Shown here: positions 46,451 to 58,039 of the stretch, in pieces
How positions within the stretch are numbered: position 1 is the stretch's first letter
Layout: every line of letters begins with the position of its first letter
Origin: Tetraselmis striata
Taxonomy: Eukaryota > Chlorophyta > Chlorodendrophyceae > Chlorodendrales > Chlorodendraceae
Length of the DNA stretch: 64,000 nt
Assembly: GCA_006384855.1 (NCBI GenBank)
Contig: VCJN01002221.1
Coordinates: forward strand, 117,578 to 181,577
Direction: 5' to 3'
Translations under genes and position numbers: made by a program
The notes under the pieces: generated by a model
What the model saw: only the letters and a program-made list of their open reading frames with translations
Told to the model about the DNA's origin: nothing
Databases searched by the model: none

Positions 46451-46819
46451 CGTGATCGCTTAGGCTGGGATATGTACCCATTTTTCGGTCACATTTCAGG
46501 TAAAATGCAATATTATACGATAGTACTAAAAATGGCACATCGGCGTGTCCTCTTCGCGCCCTCAGTCGCGTAAAGTACTATCCGCCTCACCTTGGAAGAT
46601 TGCGGACGCGAGGGCGTGGCGACTGGCGTTTCAAGCCCGGAACTCGAGCCTCACCCGCGCAGAGAAGACGCCCCGGGCCTACGAGTTTATCGCCGACCTC
46701 AGAGATTGTGTTCGTCGCAGCGAGATGCTACCTCTGAACTCTGCTGACAGCGACGCGGCGTTGGGGCGAGATGTCGGCGAAGGCGGCGGTGCGGGCTTCG
46801 CGTCCCGAGATGAGGGCTC

Positions 46820-47540
46820 CTTAGGCTGCGATGCGGGTCGGGGAGGCGGAGATGCGGCACCGCCACGTAAAGATTTGGCCATGCGACTCCCACCAGCGGC
46901 ACCCGAAGGCGCCTGACGGCTTGACGTGGCTTCGCGTTTCGGCTTAGGCGCCTGGAAGGGGTCGTCGTCCTCCAACTCTATCGCCATCTTAAAGAAGGAG
47001 TCGGCCCACGCTTCTTGGAATGCTTCTTGCGCAGCTTCATGGGCGACAAGCTGCTGCTCTTGCCTCCATAGGCGGAGATGCGGGTTGGGGAGGCGGAGAT
47101 GCGGCACCGCCACGGGAAGGTGTGGCCATGCGACTCCCACCATCGGCACCCGAAGGCGCCTGACGGCCTGACGTGGCTTCGCATCTCGGCTTAGGCGCCT
47201 AGAAGGGGTCGTCGTCCTCCAACTCTTTCGCCATCTTAAAGAAGGAGTCGGCCCATGCTTCTTGGAATGCTTCTTGCGCAGCTTCATGGGCGACAAGAAG
47301 CTGCTTTTGCCTCCATAGGCGGAGATGCGGGTCGGGGAGGCGGAGATGCGGCACCGCCACGGGAAGATGTGGCCATGCGACTCCCGCTAGCGGCACCCGA
47401 AGGCGCCTGACGGCTTGACGTGGCTTCGCGTCTCGGCTTAGGCGCCTAGAAGGGTCGTCGTCCTCCAACTCTATCGCCATCTTGAAGAAGGACTCGGCCC
47501 GCGCTTCTTGGAATGTTTCTTGCGCAGCTTAATGGGCGAC
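46820..47540. repeat. Three tandem copies of a 247-bp unit
   Basis: The landmark CGCCATCTT(A/G)AAGAAG falls at 46982, 47229 and 47475. On the minus strand each unit encodes AHEAAQEAFQEAWADSFFKM and ELEDDDPF, but 247 is not a multiple of three, so successive copies change frame. This suggests duplication of an exon fragment rather than a working protein repeat. Confidence 0.85.
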
Positions 47541-47859
47541 AAGCTGCTCTTGCCTCCCGTGCTCAACGCACCGTGCGGGCGTTTCGTCGCACTAGAAGGC
47601 TGAGGCTCACTCGGCGGCTTGGCAGTCTCCGAGAAACCAAGCCTGCTCGGGGGAGGGGCGGAGCCGCTCGAAGCTCTATCAAGAGACCTGCTGCAGCGCC
47701 GTTTTGGGAGCCATCTCCGCCGGACCCCGGTGGCGGTGGTTGAGATGCGGGCTTAGAGGACCCGCCAGCCTGACGCGGCGCCGCTACGACCTGGTAGTAG
47801 CGGTCGTCGACCAAGACGGTGGGGGGTAAAGAGCTGGCTCGGCAACCTTCCAGTTTGAG

Positions 47860-48590
47860 GATTTTTATGACAAAAAGGGGATTTAATTGCCCATATGCTT
47901 TACAATACTATACAGATTGCAAGACAATATCACTAATGCTTGATATTTGCTCGCGGCACGCCGCAGATTGTTGCAGCGCTGCACCGCAGATGCTGCCTTA
48001 AGGCATGCTTTAATTGCCTAGATGGCTGAAAACCATTTCGTATGCTGGGCTGCATGGCATGAAAGGGATGTGAACACGCACCGGCTTGACGATACTATGC
48101 AGTTTGCAAGGCAGTAGGGCTAATACCTGATATTTAGTGGCGGCACGCCGCAGATTGCTGCAGCGCTGCACCGCAGATGCTGCCTTAAGGCATGTTTTAA
48201 TTGCCTAGATGGCTGCAAACCATTTAGTATGCGGGGCTGCATGGCATAGAAGGGATGTGAACACGCACCGGCTTGACGATACTAAACATATTGCAAGGCA
48301 GTACGTACGGCTAATACCTAATATTTGCTGGCGGCACGCCGCAGATTGTTGCAGCCATTTGCCTAGATGGCTGCAAACCATTTCGTATGCGGGGCCGCAT
48401 GGCATCGAATGGATATAAACACGCACTTGCTTGACAATACTACACGGACTGCAAGGCAGTAGGGCTAATACTTGATATTTGATGGCGGCACGCCGCAGAT
48501 TGCTGCAGCGCTGCACCGCAGATGCTGCCTTTAAGCATGCTTTGATTGCCCAGATGGCTGCAAACCATCCAGTATGCGGGGCTGCATGAA
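47860..48590. repeat. About four tandem copies of a 187-bp unit
   Basis: The landmark GCGGCACGCCGCAGATTG falls at 47953, 48140, 48331 and 48485, the third interval being shorter (154). Units include GCAGCGCTGCACCGCAGATG and AACACGCACCGGCTTGACGA. Non-coding. Confidence 0.85.
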
Positions 48591-48600
48591 TCACCAACAT

Positions 48601-48792
48601 GCGCCGGCCGCCGCGCGTTGGCGCCGCGCTGCGCCGGCCGCCGCGCGTTGGCGCTGCGCTGCGCCGGCCGCCGCGCGTTGGCGACCCGCTGCGCCGGCCG
48701 CCGCGCGTTGGCGCCCCGCTGCGCCGGCCGCGGGGCGTTGGCGCCCCGCTGCCCCTGCCGCGGCGCGTTGGCGCCCCGTTGCCCCGGCCGCG
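48601..48792. repeat. 30-bp GC-rich minisatellite, about 6.4 units
   Basis: Unit pattern GCGCCGGCCG-CCGCGCGTTG-GCGCCGCGCT. It is nearly the same unit as the larger array at 57246-58022 in Element 2. All frames are open because the unit has no stop, so frames across it mean nothing. Confidence 0.9.
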
Positions 48793-48949
48793 CTAGCAAA
48801 GGAAGTGCGGTTTGTGAAATCGACGGACATGAGTCTATTCAACTCTTATCTGCGGTTGAGAATGATTTGTTATGATCGTTGACTATGATTAATGAGGTAT
48901 TGTCCAGGGAGCTATGGCAGCGAATTTCAAGCTGCATGAATCCCTTGTC

Positions 48950-50240
48950 ACGGACCAGACACGAACCCACGTTGCTTACCGAGGTGCTCCGAGGTGCTCC
49001 TTTAAGTCGCCGAATCTCTTCCGACGTCCAACCACAAGTCACGTCCGTTGGTTTCGGGGTTTCTTGGGTGCTTTGACGCGATGAAAAGTACACGACCCGC
49101 TGTCAACAGGCTGTCGAGGTAGACCATTCGCGGGAGGGGCCCTTGCGTCAAGTAGGTGCTCGGAGTCTGCACGCGATAGATTTCCGCACTTGGAGGCCGC
49201 CAGCAGCTATAGGAGCAAATTCAGGTGAGTTAACCAAGGCAACATGACAACGACAAAGGGCTCCTTGCCTAGGGCAGCGTTACAAAAGCTAGGGGAGACA
49301 GGACACGGGTTTGTACACGAGAGATGCGGGCGTTCACCTGCCCCCACTGCGGAGATGCGGGTAATCCCACCCTTTACGGTCAATTCGATCTCTCCACCCT
49401 CCCCATCTCTTGCTGGCCAGTCGTGCCTGCGGTGGCCTCAGCCACCGCTGCTTTGACGTCCGCGAGGACCTACCCGTCGTCCCCAATGTGGGCCTCCGGG
49501 TTCTAGTGCCGCATCTCTTTCGCCGCCGTCATGGTTCTCGCCGTCTCGCATACACGAACCCACGTTGCTTGCCGAGGTGCTCCGAGAGATGCGCCCGTAA
49601 AGTCGCCGAATCTCTTCCGACGACCAACCACAAGGCGCGTCTGTTGGTGTCGGGGTTTCTTGGGTGCTTTGACGCGATGAGAAGTACACGACCCACTTTC
49701 AACAGACTGTGGAGGTAGTTCATTTGCGGGCGGGGCCCTTGCGTCAATTAGGTGCTCGGAATCTGCACGCAACAGATTTCCGCCTTGTAGGTCGCCCGCA
49801 GCGGTAGGAGCAAATTCAGGTGAGTGAACCAAGGCGACGTGACAACGACAAAGGGATCCTTGCACAGGGCAGCGTTACAAGAGGTAGGAGCGACAGTACA
49901 CGGGTTTGTACACGAGAGATGCGAGCGTTCATCTGCCCCAACTACAGAGATGCGGGTAATTTCACCCTCTACCTTTAAATTCTCTCCCCCCTCCGCATCT
50001 CTTGCTCGTCAGTCTTGCGAGCGGTGGCCTCAGCCACCGCTGCTTTGACGTCCGCGAGGACGTACCCGTCGTCCCTAATGTGGGCCTCCGGGTTCTAGTG
50101 ACGCATCTCTCGCCGCCGCCATGGTTTTCGCTGTCTCACATACACAAACCCACGTTGCTTGCCGAGGTGCTCCGAGAGATGCGCCCTTACACTCGCCGAA
50201 CCTCGTCCGACGACCAACTTCAAGGCGTCGACAATTGTCA
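48950..50240. repeat. Tandem duplication of a 598-bp unit
   Basis: Two near-complete copies (about 49084-49681 and 49682-50240) plus a partial one before them, each with AAGTACACGACCC, GGTTTGTACACGAGAGATGC and TGGGCCTCCGGGTTCTAGTG. The minus strand of each carries an open stretch (GASLGAPRQATWV) that could be an old exon; no family recognised. Confidence 0.85.
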
Positions 50241-50304
50241 CATCTCGCTCCCTCCTGACAGCAGTGAGTGGCGCGCAGCAATTGAGAAAGATTATGAGGA
50301 GCAG

Positions 50305-50325
50305 CCCCCCCCCCCCCCCCCCCCC
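50305..50325 (+). repeat. Poly(C) tract
   Basis: Twenty-one C within the 5.1-kb element. The flanking minus-strand frame MRAFLATEDHRLVYNELRGT (about 50520-50400) is open but unidentified. Confidence 0.9.
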
Positions 50326-50649
50326 GCCACGCCGTCGACATTGGCAGGACCCAAGCCGCAGTCCGGGTCTGCCATGACGAGGGCTTTTGCCGGGCCACTT
50401 TACCAAGGGACAAGATTCGCATCTGCCGGTGATTTTCTTGGACATACTCGTTGCAAGTCCCCCGCAGCTCGTTGTACACAAGCCGGTGGTCTTCAGTGGC
50501 CAAGAAGGCCCGCATGTTCACCGTGCTCTCGTCCTGCCCCTCCCTTGCAGTCTGAGGTCATCGGGTACTGCGGATCGTGCATGAGGTGTTAGAGGTCGTT
50601 GGCAGACAAGGACGAAAACACGAAACGGGTGGGAAACGGGGCGGGTGTC

Positions 50650-51210
50650 ACCACTCATGTCGAGATGCGCGACGGCGAGGTGCGCTTAACGCAGCCCACG
50701 GCGCCCTGATGAGAGATGCGAGCGAAGAGGCGAGTCCGCGTACCGTTGGAGTAGCTCCTGGGAGAGGGTCCAAAGATGGCACACTTTGAGGCTTGGGGGG
50801 TGAAGCTGAGGCTCGCCGTGAGGCGAAGGCTGCGAATCTCCGGCCCCGGGCCATAGCGGTGCGCTTCCATGTTGCCCACCGCCCGGCTGCAGGGGCCTCA
50901 TGGGCTGAGTCGTGGGTATTGGCGCCTGAGACGCCCTCATGCCGGTACGCAAGTGCATCTGCGGAGAATCTTGCGCCATGGGGGTCGAGAGCCCTGCTCG
51001 TTGGATCAAAGCCAAGTGCGGCCGCAGATGTCCCCGCCACGCACATGACTATGCAAGCGGGCAGATGTGCGTTTTGCTCTGCCAGGACGGTATGCCATGC
51101 TTTTGTGCACCGAGAAGCGTTAAGATGCCTCAAAGAATACAAGCGTGAGGGAGCTTGCGAGGGGTAGATGAGTGGGAAGCACAGTGGCGGCGTAGCATTC
51201 GAGGCCAAAA
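50650..51210 (-). other. Open frame in the 5.1-kb element, no family
   Basis: A 186-codon minus-strand frame (HLNASRCTKAWHTVLAEQNA, then an Arg/Ala/Ser-rich stretch). The + strand of the same stretch encodes GRCAFCSARTVC. Neither was recognised; it may be captured host sequence or chance. Confidence 0.3.
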
Positions 51211-51421
51211 AAAACGGTTAGCATGGAAGGGTAGCGACGCATCTCGTCAAAGGGCGGTGGACATGCGTGTAGTACATAGTGCAGGTTCATTTCACTGAAT
51301 AGTACCTCGTACAGTGTTGGCAAGAAAAGGAATGTGTCAAAGGCCAGTTTCACAGTACATTCGTACAGTGTTAGGCGTAACTCAAATTTGCACCCCCCAA
51401 AAGGGGTACAATATTGAGTTA

Positions 51422-51483
51422 AGGGGGGTGCAATTTTGAGTCCAGAAATGTGCCCATTTTGACTCAATAATCGCCCTTTTTCC
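51422..51483 (-). repeat. Right TIR of the 5.1-kb element
   Basis: Reverse-complement partner of the left TIR, with CCCCCC, TTTTGAGTCCAG and TTTTGACTCAA in the same order. Confidence 0.75.
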
Positions 51484-52384
51484 GAGTTGGGGGTGGATGT
51501 AACCCACCACCGGCAGGCAGCAGAGATGCGAGTGCGCGGCTGTCCGCACTTGGTTCAGCGGTGAGCGGCGGTGACCATGAGGCGACCCCGTACTTCATGC
51601 GCGTGCTGGGGCGTTACACAATCATCAACAGTTAGGGCGGCTGCATTAAAACGCGCACCTACGAACACCACCTACCGCCTACCACCAACCGTACCACCTA
51701 CATTCGCCCACACCTCCGCCCGTCGTGCCGCACAACGCCGCACAACGTGCCGCACATCGCCGCACAACGGGGGGTCAGCGATGTGCATCGATGTCACTGT
51801 GAGATTCAGATGTGACATACAGGTGACGAAGCACTACTACTAGCGACTATTATTTATCCGTGAAGGCTGCTGCTGGTGGCGGCACGTCCATCCAGTTACG
51901 TGCGAGTACATCCGGCGTTATTGCCGGCGGGCGATAAATCCTTTTTGTCATCATTCTGTTAGTCGTACCAGCCCGGTGAAGCGTACATGGCACTGACATA
52001 CAAGGTACAAGGTTGTCCGTGTAGTACCGGGTAGTACGCGATATATTTATGACGCCGGTACCGGGGATGTAGTACCCGGTACCCGGTACCCGGGCACGAA
52101 CCCTAGTCGTCCTGTGGATAAGTACGACTATTAGTACATGGGAGCGCAAATCGCAGCCGTACGTATTTGGTAACACTGGGGAATTTGCAGTACTAGTACT
52201 GCTGATCGGGCCTGCCAGCCGTCCGATCAAAGGTCATCAGATGGGCGGTTTGGCTGCCATGTTTTGCCAAAGAGTGCTCACGTTACATAAATATTCGCGA
52301 GGGGGAGGGCGGGGGCAGGCAGCGGTTTGCCGAAGAATGATTGAATTACAATATTCGCGACAGCTGCCATCGGGGGATGTGGCC

Positions 52385-52492
52385 CGGGGGGGGGGGGGGG
52401 GGGGGTGCGGGGGCGGGGGGACCACGCCCGCCCCGCCCCCCCCCGCCCCCCCTCGCCGCCAGCCGCTCCCGCCTGGGGGGGGGGGGGGGGGG
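52385..52492 (+). repeat. G and C homopolymer cluster
   Basis: Closely spaced G and C runs of up to about 20 bp. Larger G runs occur at 53116-53139 and 53141-53161 in the same element. Lengths differ from the equivalent tracts of Element 3 at 62969-63045 and 63693-63737. Confidence 0.9.
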
Positions 52493-52508
52493 GTAAAGGG
52501 GGCGGGGG

Positions 52509-53264
52509 CTACTGCTTGTTCTTGTTCTTGCGTGCCCGGGGGACCCTCCGCTTCGACGATCTCGCTGCCTCCGCCTCCGCCTCCGCCTCCGCCTCCGCCT
52601 GCGCCTCCGACTCCGCCTCCGACTCCGCGACCGTCAGTTTCTTACCTCGGCGTTTCTTCACTGGCCTCTTCCGCTTCTTGTCATCCGTCAGTGTCTTCAC
52701 CACCCCGGGAGGCTGTGCCGTCGACGACGCCGCCATGAGCTTCCTTACCTTGGCGTCGGGACGCCCCCTGTGCCCAGACACCCACAACAAGCCACAATCG
52801 TTTCGCCTTTAAGCGGCTGAGGATGCGGCCTCCTCGGCCACCACGAGTTGCGCCGCTGGCACTGTGGAAGCCTTGGCGTTGAGGTGGGCCTTACGGCGCT
52901 CCCGGACGAACCTGCGCGCGGCACAAGTTAGCCACGAGTGGGTGCGTGCTAATGCGGAGGATGGAGTGTTTTGTTGCGCGCCCACCTTGTCACGGGTTTC
53001 CTCATGTCTTTCTCGTCCTCCTCGATGCCGGCGGCGCGGACACGCGAGACAACAAGGCTCGCCGCCCACTTTTGCCCGGGGGGGCGAGGTCGGCCATGGC
53101 GCTGTGAGCGGTGAAGGGGGGGGGGGGGGGGGGGGGGGGCGGGGGGGGGGGGGGGGGGGGGCGGCCGAGGTGGAGAAACTAACACCCAGTCGACGACCGC
53201 CTTCCGCAGCAGTCAACGACACATCGGAGGCGAGGAGCAGCGCGCCACTACTATTTATATGCAC
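52509..53264 (-). pseudogene. Basic/acidic protein ORF at the left end of Element 2
   Basis: Transcribed toward the left end. 53264-52809 has a Pro-coded G/C run, VSRVRAAGIEEDEKDM in one frame, RERRKAHLNAKASTVPAAQL, and VVAEEA. 52790-52509 ends DDKKRKRPVKKRRGKKLTVA, a Glu/Ala/Ser repeat and RRVPRARKNKNKQ, a strong nuclear-localisation composition. Small indels separate the parts. The copy in Element 3 (about 63100-63750) shows the same order. No domain recognised. Confidence 0.5.
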
Positions 53265-53394
53265 GTATTGTCAAGAGCTAGTCGGTGCGGCATTGTGTCG
53301 GTGTAATTTCGCAATGTTTATTGTTGAAGTAGCACGGCGTAATGGATACGGCGAGTGAATCCGGGATAATGTGTGCGACGAATGTGCGCGCGCA

Positions 53395-53530
53395 GCGGTG
53401 TGCGGCGGTGTGCGGCGGTGTGCGGCGGTGTGCACCGATGTTAATATAGTGTGAATATTATATCGGCCGTAGACGATCAGGTCTGGCAGCACCGCCCGTG
53501 CTTGTAAATAAGCGACAATGGGTCTAGTCT
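53395..53530. other. TGTGCGGCGG microrepeat and array lead-in
   Basis: Several copies of a 10-bp GGTGTGCGGC unit at about 53396-53434, followed by AATATAGTGTGAATATTAT, a diverged form of the motif that precedes each array unit. Confidence 0.6.
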
Positions 53531-54785
53531 CCCGCTAGTCTGTGCACCGCAAGTGCACTCCGCAAGCCTCGCCTCCATCCGCGTCGGAACCGGTAGTAAG
53601 TGTTGTTGTGTGCGCACATCGTGACAACATTAAACGGTGGCAATTGCAATTATTAGCGGTGGATAATGTGAAGGCGTTTTCGAAATCGACAGAGAATGAG
53701 GCGGTGCTGGCGGAGTGCATTGGCGGTGCACAGAATAGCGTGTTGCTGGGGTTTTGGCTGCATCGGACGCCGTATTCCCACCCATCCGGCACGGAATGTC
53801 CGGTTTTCACACATTTGTGTGTTAATAAAGCAGTGTGAATATTACGCGTCTTTTACGCCGGGTGGATGGGCATCCGGCGTCCGATGCACCCCAATTATTT
53901 GCAGCACGCTACTCTACGCACCCCCAACGCACTCCGCAAGCCTCGCCTCCATCCGCGTCGGAACCGGTAGTAAGTGTTGTTGTGTGCGCACATCGTGACA
54001 ACATTACACGGCAATTGCAATTAGCGGTGGACAATGTGAAGGCGTTTTCGAAATCGACAGAGAATGTGGCGGTGCTGGCGGAGTGCATTGGCGGTGCACA
54101 GAATAGCGTGTTGCTGGGGTTTTGGCTGCATCGGACGCCGTATTCCCACCCATCCGGCACGGAATGTCCGGTTTTCACACATTTGTGTGTTAATAAAGTG
54201 TGAATATTACGCGTCTTTTACGCCGGGTGGGTGGGCATCCGGCGTCCGATGCACCCCAATTATTTGCAGCACGCTACTCTACGCACCCCCAACTCACTCC
54301 GCAAGCCCCGCCTCCATCCGCGTCGGAACCGGTAGTAAGTGTTGTTGTGTGCGCACATCGTGACAACATTACACGGTGGCAATTGCAATTACCGGTGGGT
54401 AATGTGAAGGCGTTTTCGAAATCGACAGAGAATGAGGCGGTGCTGGCGGAGTGCATTGGCGGTGCACAGAATAGCGTGTTGCTGGGGTTTTGGCTGCATC
54501 GGACGCCGTATTCCCACCCATCCGGCACGCACGGAATGTCCGGTTTTCACACATTTGCGTGTGAATATATATAGTGTGAATATTACGTAGGCGTCTTTTA
54601 CGCTGGGTGGATGGGCATCCGGCGTCCGATGCACCCCGAATCTCACCAACACGCTACTCTACGCACCCCCAACGCATTCCGCCAGCCCCCCCTCTTTCCG
54701 CGCAGGTCCTACGTTCCATTGTATGTATATACATACGTACATGTATTGCTCCGAAACCAGCCCAAACTTTATGAGTGCACAAGTG
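53530..54785. repeat. Tandem array of about 368-bp units, Element 2
   Basis: Unit starts fall at 53847, 54212 and 54592 (periods 365 and 380), with a partial unit before and a 180-bp unit after. Sequence and internal inverted motifs are as in the Element 1 array, but with fewer units. Units of Element 2 share variants (CAATTGCAATTA after GTGGC) not found in Element 1, so the arrays evolve within each element. Confidence 0.9.
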
Positions 54786-55059
54786 TAAATGGGGGGGGGG
54801 GGGGGGGGGTGGGGGGGGGGATGTGGCGGCGGGGCATCCACTCACACATACCCCAGCGATGCATGACAAATATTACATGCCGTGGCGGGTCGGCGGGCCG
54901 ACCCGGCGGGGGGGGGGGGGGGGGGGGGGCGTCTATTCAACTACACGTGCGACAGTGTCGTTTCGTGGAGCAGTATATGTGCCCGGCCTCATTTATACCG
55001 CCCCCTACCTGCGCTGCATGGTCTACCCCTAAGAATTACTTAGCACAAACCGTCATTAC

Positions 55060-55560
55060 TTAATAGGAACCTAGCACAGCCAGGCTTATATGCCCGCTTT
55101 CCCGATCAACTTCTACGCACTTTCCGTCCCTCAACCGCCGGACATGGGGGTTAAGCCGCCAGCCTCGGCAGTTGCTTAGCCAGACTTGGCATCCCGTACC
55201 GTGTCCATGGCTTCGCAGCTCTGCCGCTGGCACACGCCGAGTCCGGCGCTTGCTGCCGCGGGGTTGCGCACGCATGCACGCACGGTAATACGCCGCCGAC
55301 GCCGCCACGCTTACTTCCACCACCTTCGCCAGCCGCAGCTTCGCACGCCTTTCCGCCGACATACGAAACGCACGAATCCCCCCCCGTCCCCGCGTCATGT
55401 ATATTATATTCGAGGCGACTATGCGGGGCGCAGCACACGCCGCGGCGTGGGTCGGCGGAGCGACAGGCGGCGGGAGCCCTAATGGCCGGGCAGTATCCAC
55501 ACCCACACAGGCACCGCCGCTCACCTCCGACGCGGATGAACCGCCTCCCAAAGGAAACAT
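55060..55560 (-). pseudogene. Minus-strand ORF of Element 2
   Basis: Counterpart of 43153-43872, ending at the same SLAVLGSY. It shares AERRAKLRLAKVVEVSVAAS and GTGCQVWLSN. The upstream part differs because a G/C run present in Element 1 is collapsed here. Confidence 0.4.
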
Positions 55561-56292
55561 GCCGGTTGGTGGTAAGCCCAGCAGGCGTGCGTGGGGTGCC
55601 GGCGCCGGTACTGGTGCGACGGAGCTGTCGCGTCAGGAACCGCACCGCATGTGGAGCAACACATGGCGGTGCCGGCCCCACCTATGTCTAGGGCCACCTC
55701 CTCACAACACCCCGCCACGACGGCGTCGGCCACCGCCGACGGCGCCGTTGCGGGGGGGGACGCCCTGCCAGGCGACGATGATGCGCCTGGTGCGCCGCGT
55801 CAGGAGGCAGAGGAGGCCGTGGTCGAGGCGACTGATCGGGCTGAGGGGGTTGTCGAGGCGAGCGAGGCTGCGCTCGCGCCACCCGCCCCGCAGCCACCTG
55901 CGGGACATGCCGACTTGCTCGTCGCCATGTTGACCGGAGCACTACGAGCAGTGGCGGGAGGCGGCCACATGCACTATCATGTGCGTGTCCTGGCCGGACG
56001 CCCGTCATGCGTGGACTGCGGCCAACGGACGGACTGGGAGTGTTGCTGCGACGGCACCCCGGCTTTGTGCGGCCCCAAGTACCCATGCATGGCGACCCAT
56101 CAGCGGGCAGTCCCCTGCCCGACCACGGCCACGAAGAGGGCGGAGTTCCGCCATGTCAGGGACGCGTTCCACGACGCGACTCGCGCCGCCGTGTGTGAGG
56201 CTTCCGAGAAGGCACGCGCGGCTGGTAGGGTGCGCAGGGTGAGGCGGCGGACGGCCCAGGAGCTGAAGGAGAGCGAGACATGCCGTCAGTGA
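55397..56292 (+). CDS. Plus-strand Cys-rich accessory ORF, Element 2
   Basis: Begins MYIIFEATMRGAAH in one frame and continues in the next from about 55591 to the 56292 stop (233 codons open). The C-terminal module SCVDCGQRTDWECC, GTPALCGPKYPC, H is intact here, followed by a basic helix (RAAGRVRRVRRRTAQEL). One frame change near 55590 separates the N-terminal piece. Function unknown; a small zinc-binding DNA or protein interaction module is the likeliest reading. Confidence 0.5.
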
Positions 56293-56299
56293 GGTCGGG

Positions 56300-57240
56300 C
56301 GCAATGTCATTGGGTGGGGCACACGGACGTGTAACACTTGCACTTTGCGCGTACTGCTGGGTTACATCCAGGCTGCGTCACACTATGCAACCGGAAAGGC
56401 TGCGTTGCTACTGCAAACAATGCGACGCCTCACTCTGTAGCAACCGCTGCCGCGCCTATCCCACAGCCGCTGCCCCCCCCCCCCCCCCCCCCCCCGCGCG
56501 GGATCCCCGCCATCAGCAGCTTGCACTTGCACTTTGCGCGTACTGCTGGGTTACATCCAGGCGGCGTCACACCGGAAAGGCTGCGTTGCCACTGCAAACG
56601 ATGCTACGCCTCACTCGGTAGCAACCGCTGCCCCGCCCATCCCACTCGGGATGCTGAGAGCAGCTAAAGGGCACCGGGGGCGGGGCAAGAGGGAGCAGGG
56701 CCAATGATTGTGGAAGAGCGGGGACCCGCTTGCATGCCATCGTATTATATCTTGCACAATATCTGTTGCTGCACTCATATCTCACATCACTAGCTTAGCT
56801 ATAGTGATTCCCCCCCCCCCCCCCCCCCCCCCGCACTGCGTACGCACAAGCCTGGGTATACGCATCAACTGCCCGCCGGGATGAGAAACTGGTATTGGTA
56901 GTGTGTCTGTGGGGTGGAGGGGGGGGGGCAAAAGAGCTGCCAATTGCTGCCAAGCTGGTGCGTTACATTGGGGCAGGCGCTGGGCAGACAATTGGGGCTC
57001 GCTTCAGAGCATTGTCTAGTGCCTATGCGGCTGCGCCGCCTCCGCCGCATGCAGACTCTGCGGGCTCACCAGCACCGCCACCTCAGTCATGCGGCCCTGC
57101 ATCCCGCAGCCCGCCGCCGTCAGCCAGATCAGAGGTATCCAGAAGCCAGTGCTGGGGTTGTTGCGGCATGACCGCATAGTTTTCAGCGGCTGCCGTCCAC
57201 AGCTTGTAATGCATCCCTTTCCGCCGATTCCGCTGTATGC
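56300..57240. other. Spacer with an internal duplication and poly(C) runs
   Basis: TTGCACTTTGCGCGTACTGC with the sequence after it appears at about 56337 and 56527, separated by a C run at about 56474-56495. A 23-C run is at 56810-56832. The equivalent stretch of Element 1 (44450-44790) is much shorter. Confidence 0.6.
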
Positions 57241-57245
57241 GCTGT

Positions 57246-58022
57246 CTTAAAGCCGCGCTGCCCCGGCCGCCGCGCCTTGGCGCCGCGCTGCCCCGGCCGC
57301 CGCGCCTTGGCGCCGCGCTGCCCCGGCCGCCGCGCCTTGGCGCCGCGCTGCCCCGGCCGCCGCGCCTTGGCGCCGCGCTGCCCCGGCCGCCGCGCCTTGG
57401 CGCCGCGCTGCCCCGGCCGCCGCTGTCTTGGCGCCGCGCTGCCCCGGCCGCCGCTGTCTTGGCGCCGCGCTGCCCCGGCCGCCGCGCCTTGGCGCCGCGC
57501 TGCCCCGGCCGCCGCGCCTTGGCGCCGCGCTGCCCCGGCCGCCGCTGTCCTTGGCGCCGCGCTGCCCCGGCCGCCGCGCCTTGGCGCCGCGCTGCCCCGG
57601 CCGCCGCGCCTTGGCGCCGCGCTGCCCCGGCCGCCGCGCCTTGGCGCCGCGCTGCCCCGGCCGCCGCTGTCTTGGCGCCGCGCTGCCCCGGCCGCCGCTG
57701 TCTTGGCGCCGCGCTGCCCCGGCCGCCGCTGTCTTGGCGCCGCGCTGCCCCGGCCGCCGCTGTCTTGGCGCCGCGCTGCCCCGGCCGCCGCTGTCTTGGC
57801 GCCGCGCTGCCCCGGCCGCCGCTGTCTTGGCGCCGCGCTGCCCCGGCCGCCGCTGTCTTGGCGCCGCGCTGCCCCGGCCGCCGCTGTCCTTGGCGCCGCG
57901 CTGCCCCGGCCGCCGCGCCTTGGCGCCGCGCTGCCCCGGCCGCCGCGCCTTGGCGCCGCGCTGCCCCGGCCGCCGCGCCTTGGCGCCGCGCTGCCCCGGC
58001 CGCCGCGCCTTGGCGCCGCGCG
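57246..58022. repeat. 30-bp GC-rich minisatellite, about 25 units
   Basis: Unit CCCCGGCCGC-variable-TTGGCGCCGCGCTG. Three variants by the middle bases (A = GCGCC, B = GCTGTC, C = GCTGTCC, 31 bp) are ordered 5A 2B 2A C 3A 7B C 4A, the block pattern expected from local unequal exchange. The array sits where Element 1 has a transposase segment. All frames are open, so long frames here are not genes. Confidence 0.95.
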
Positions 58023-58039
58023 GGGTATCGAGTCCTCCC

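Larger units (their letters stand above)
46388..51483. mobile_element. 5.1-kb TIR element inserted in Element 1 (Mutator-like candidate)
   Basis: About 5096 bp flanked by GAGTTGGGG (46379-46387 and 51484-51492), which is present once at the matching site in Element 2 (about 59534). The ends are inverted repeats of about 60 bp sharing TTGAGTCAAAA and CTGGACTCAAAA. A 9-10 bp duplication with long TIRs suits Mutator-like elements, but the G run blurs the exact length. No transposase domain was seen. The interior is mostly tandem repeats (247-bp, 187-bp, 30-bp and 598-bp units), so it is probably non-autonomous. Confidence 0.75.
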
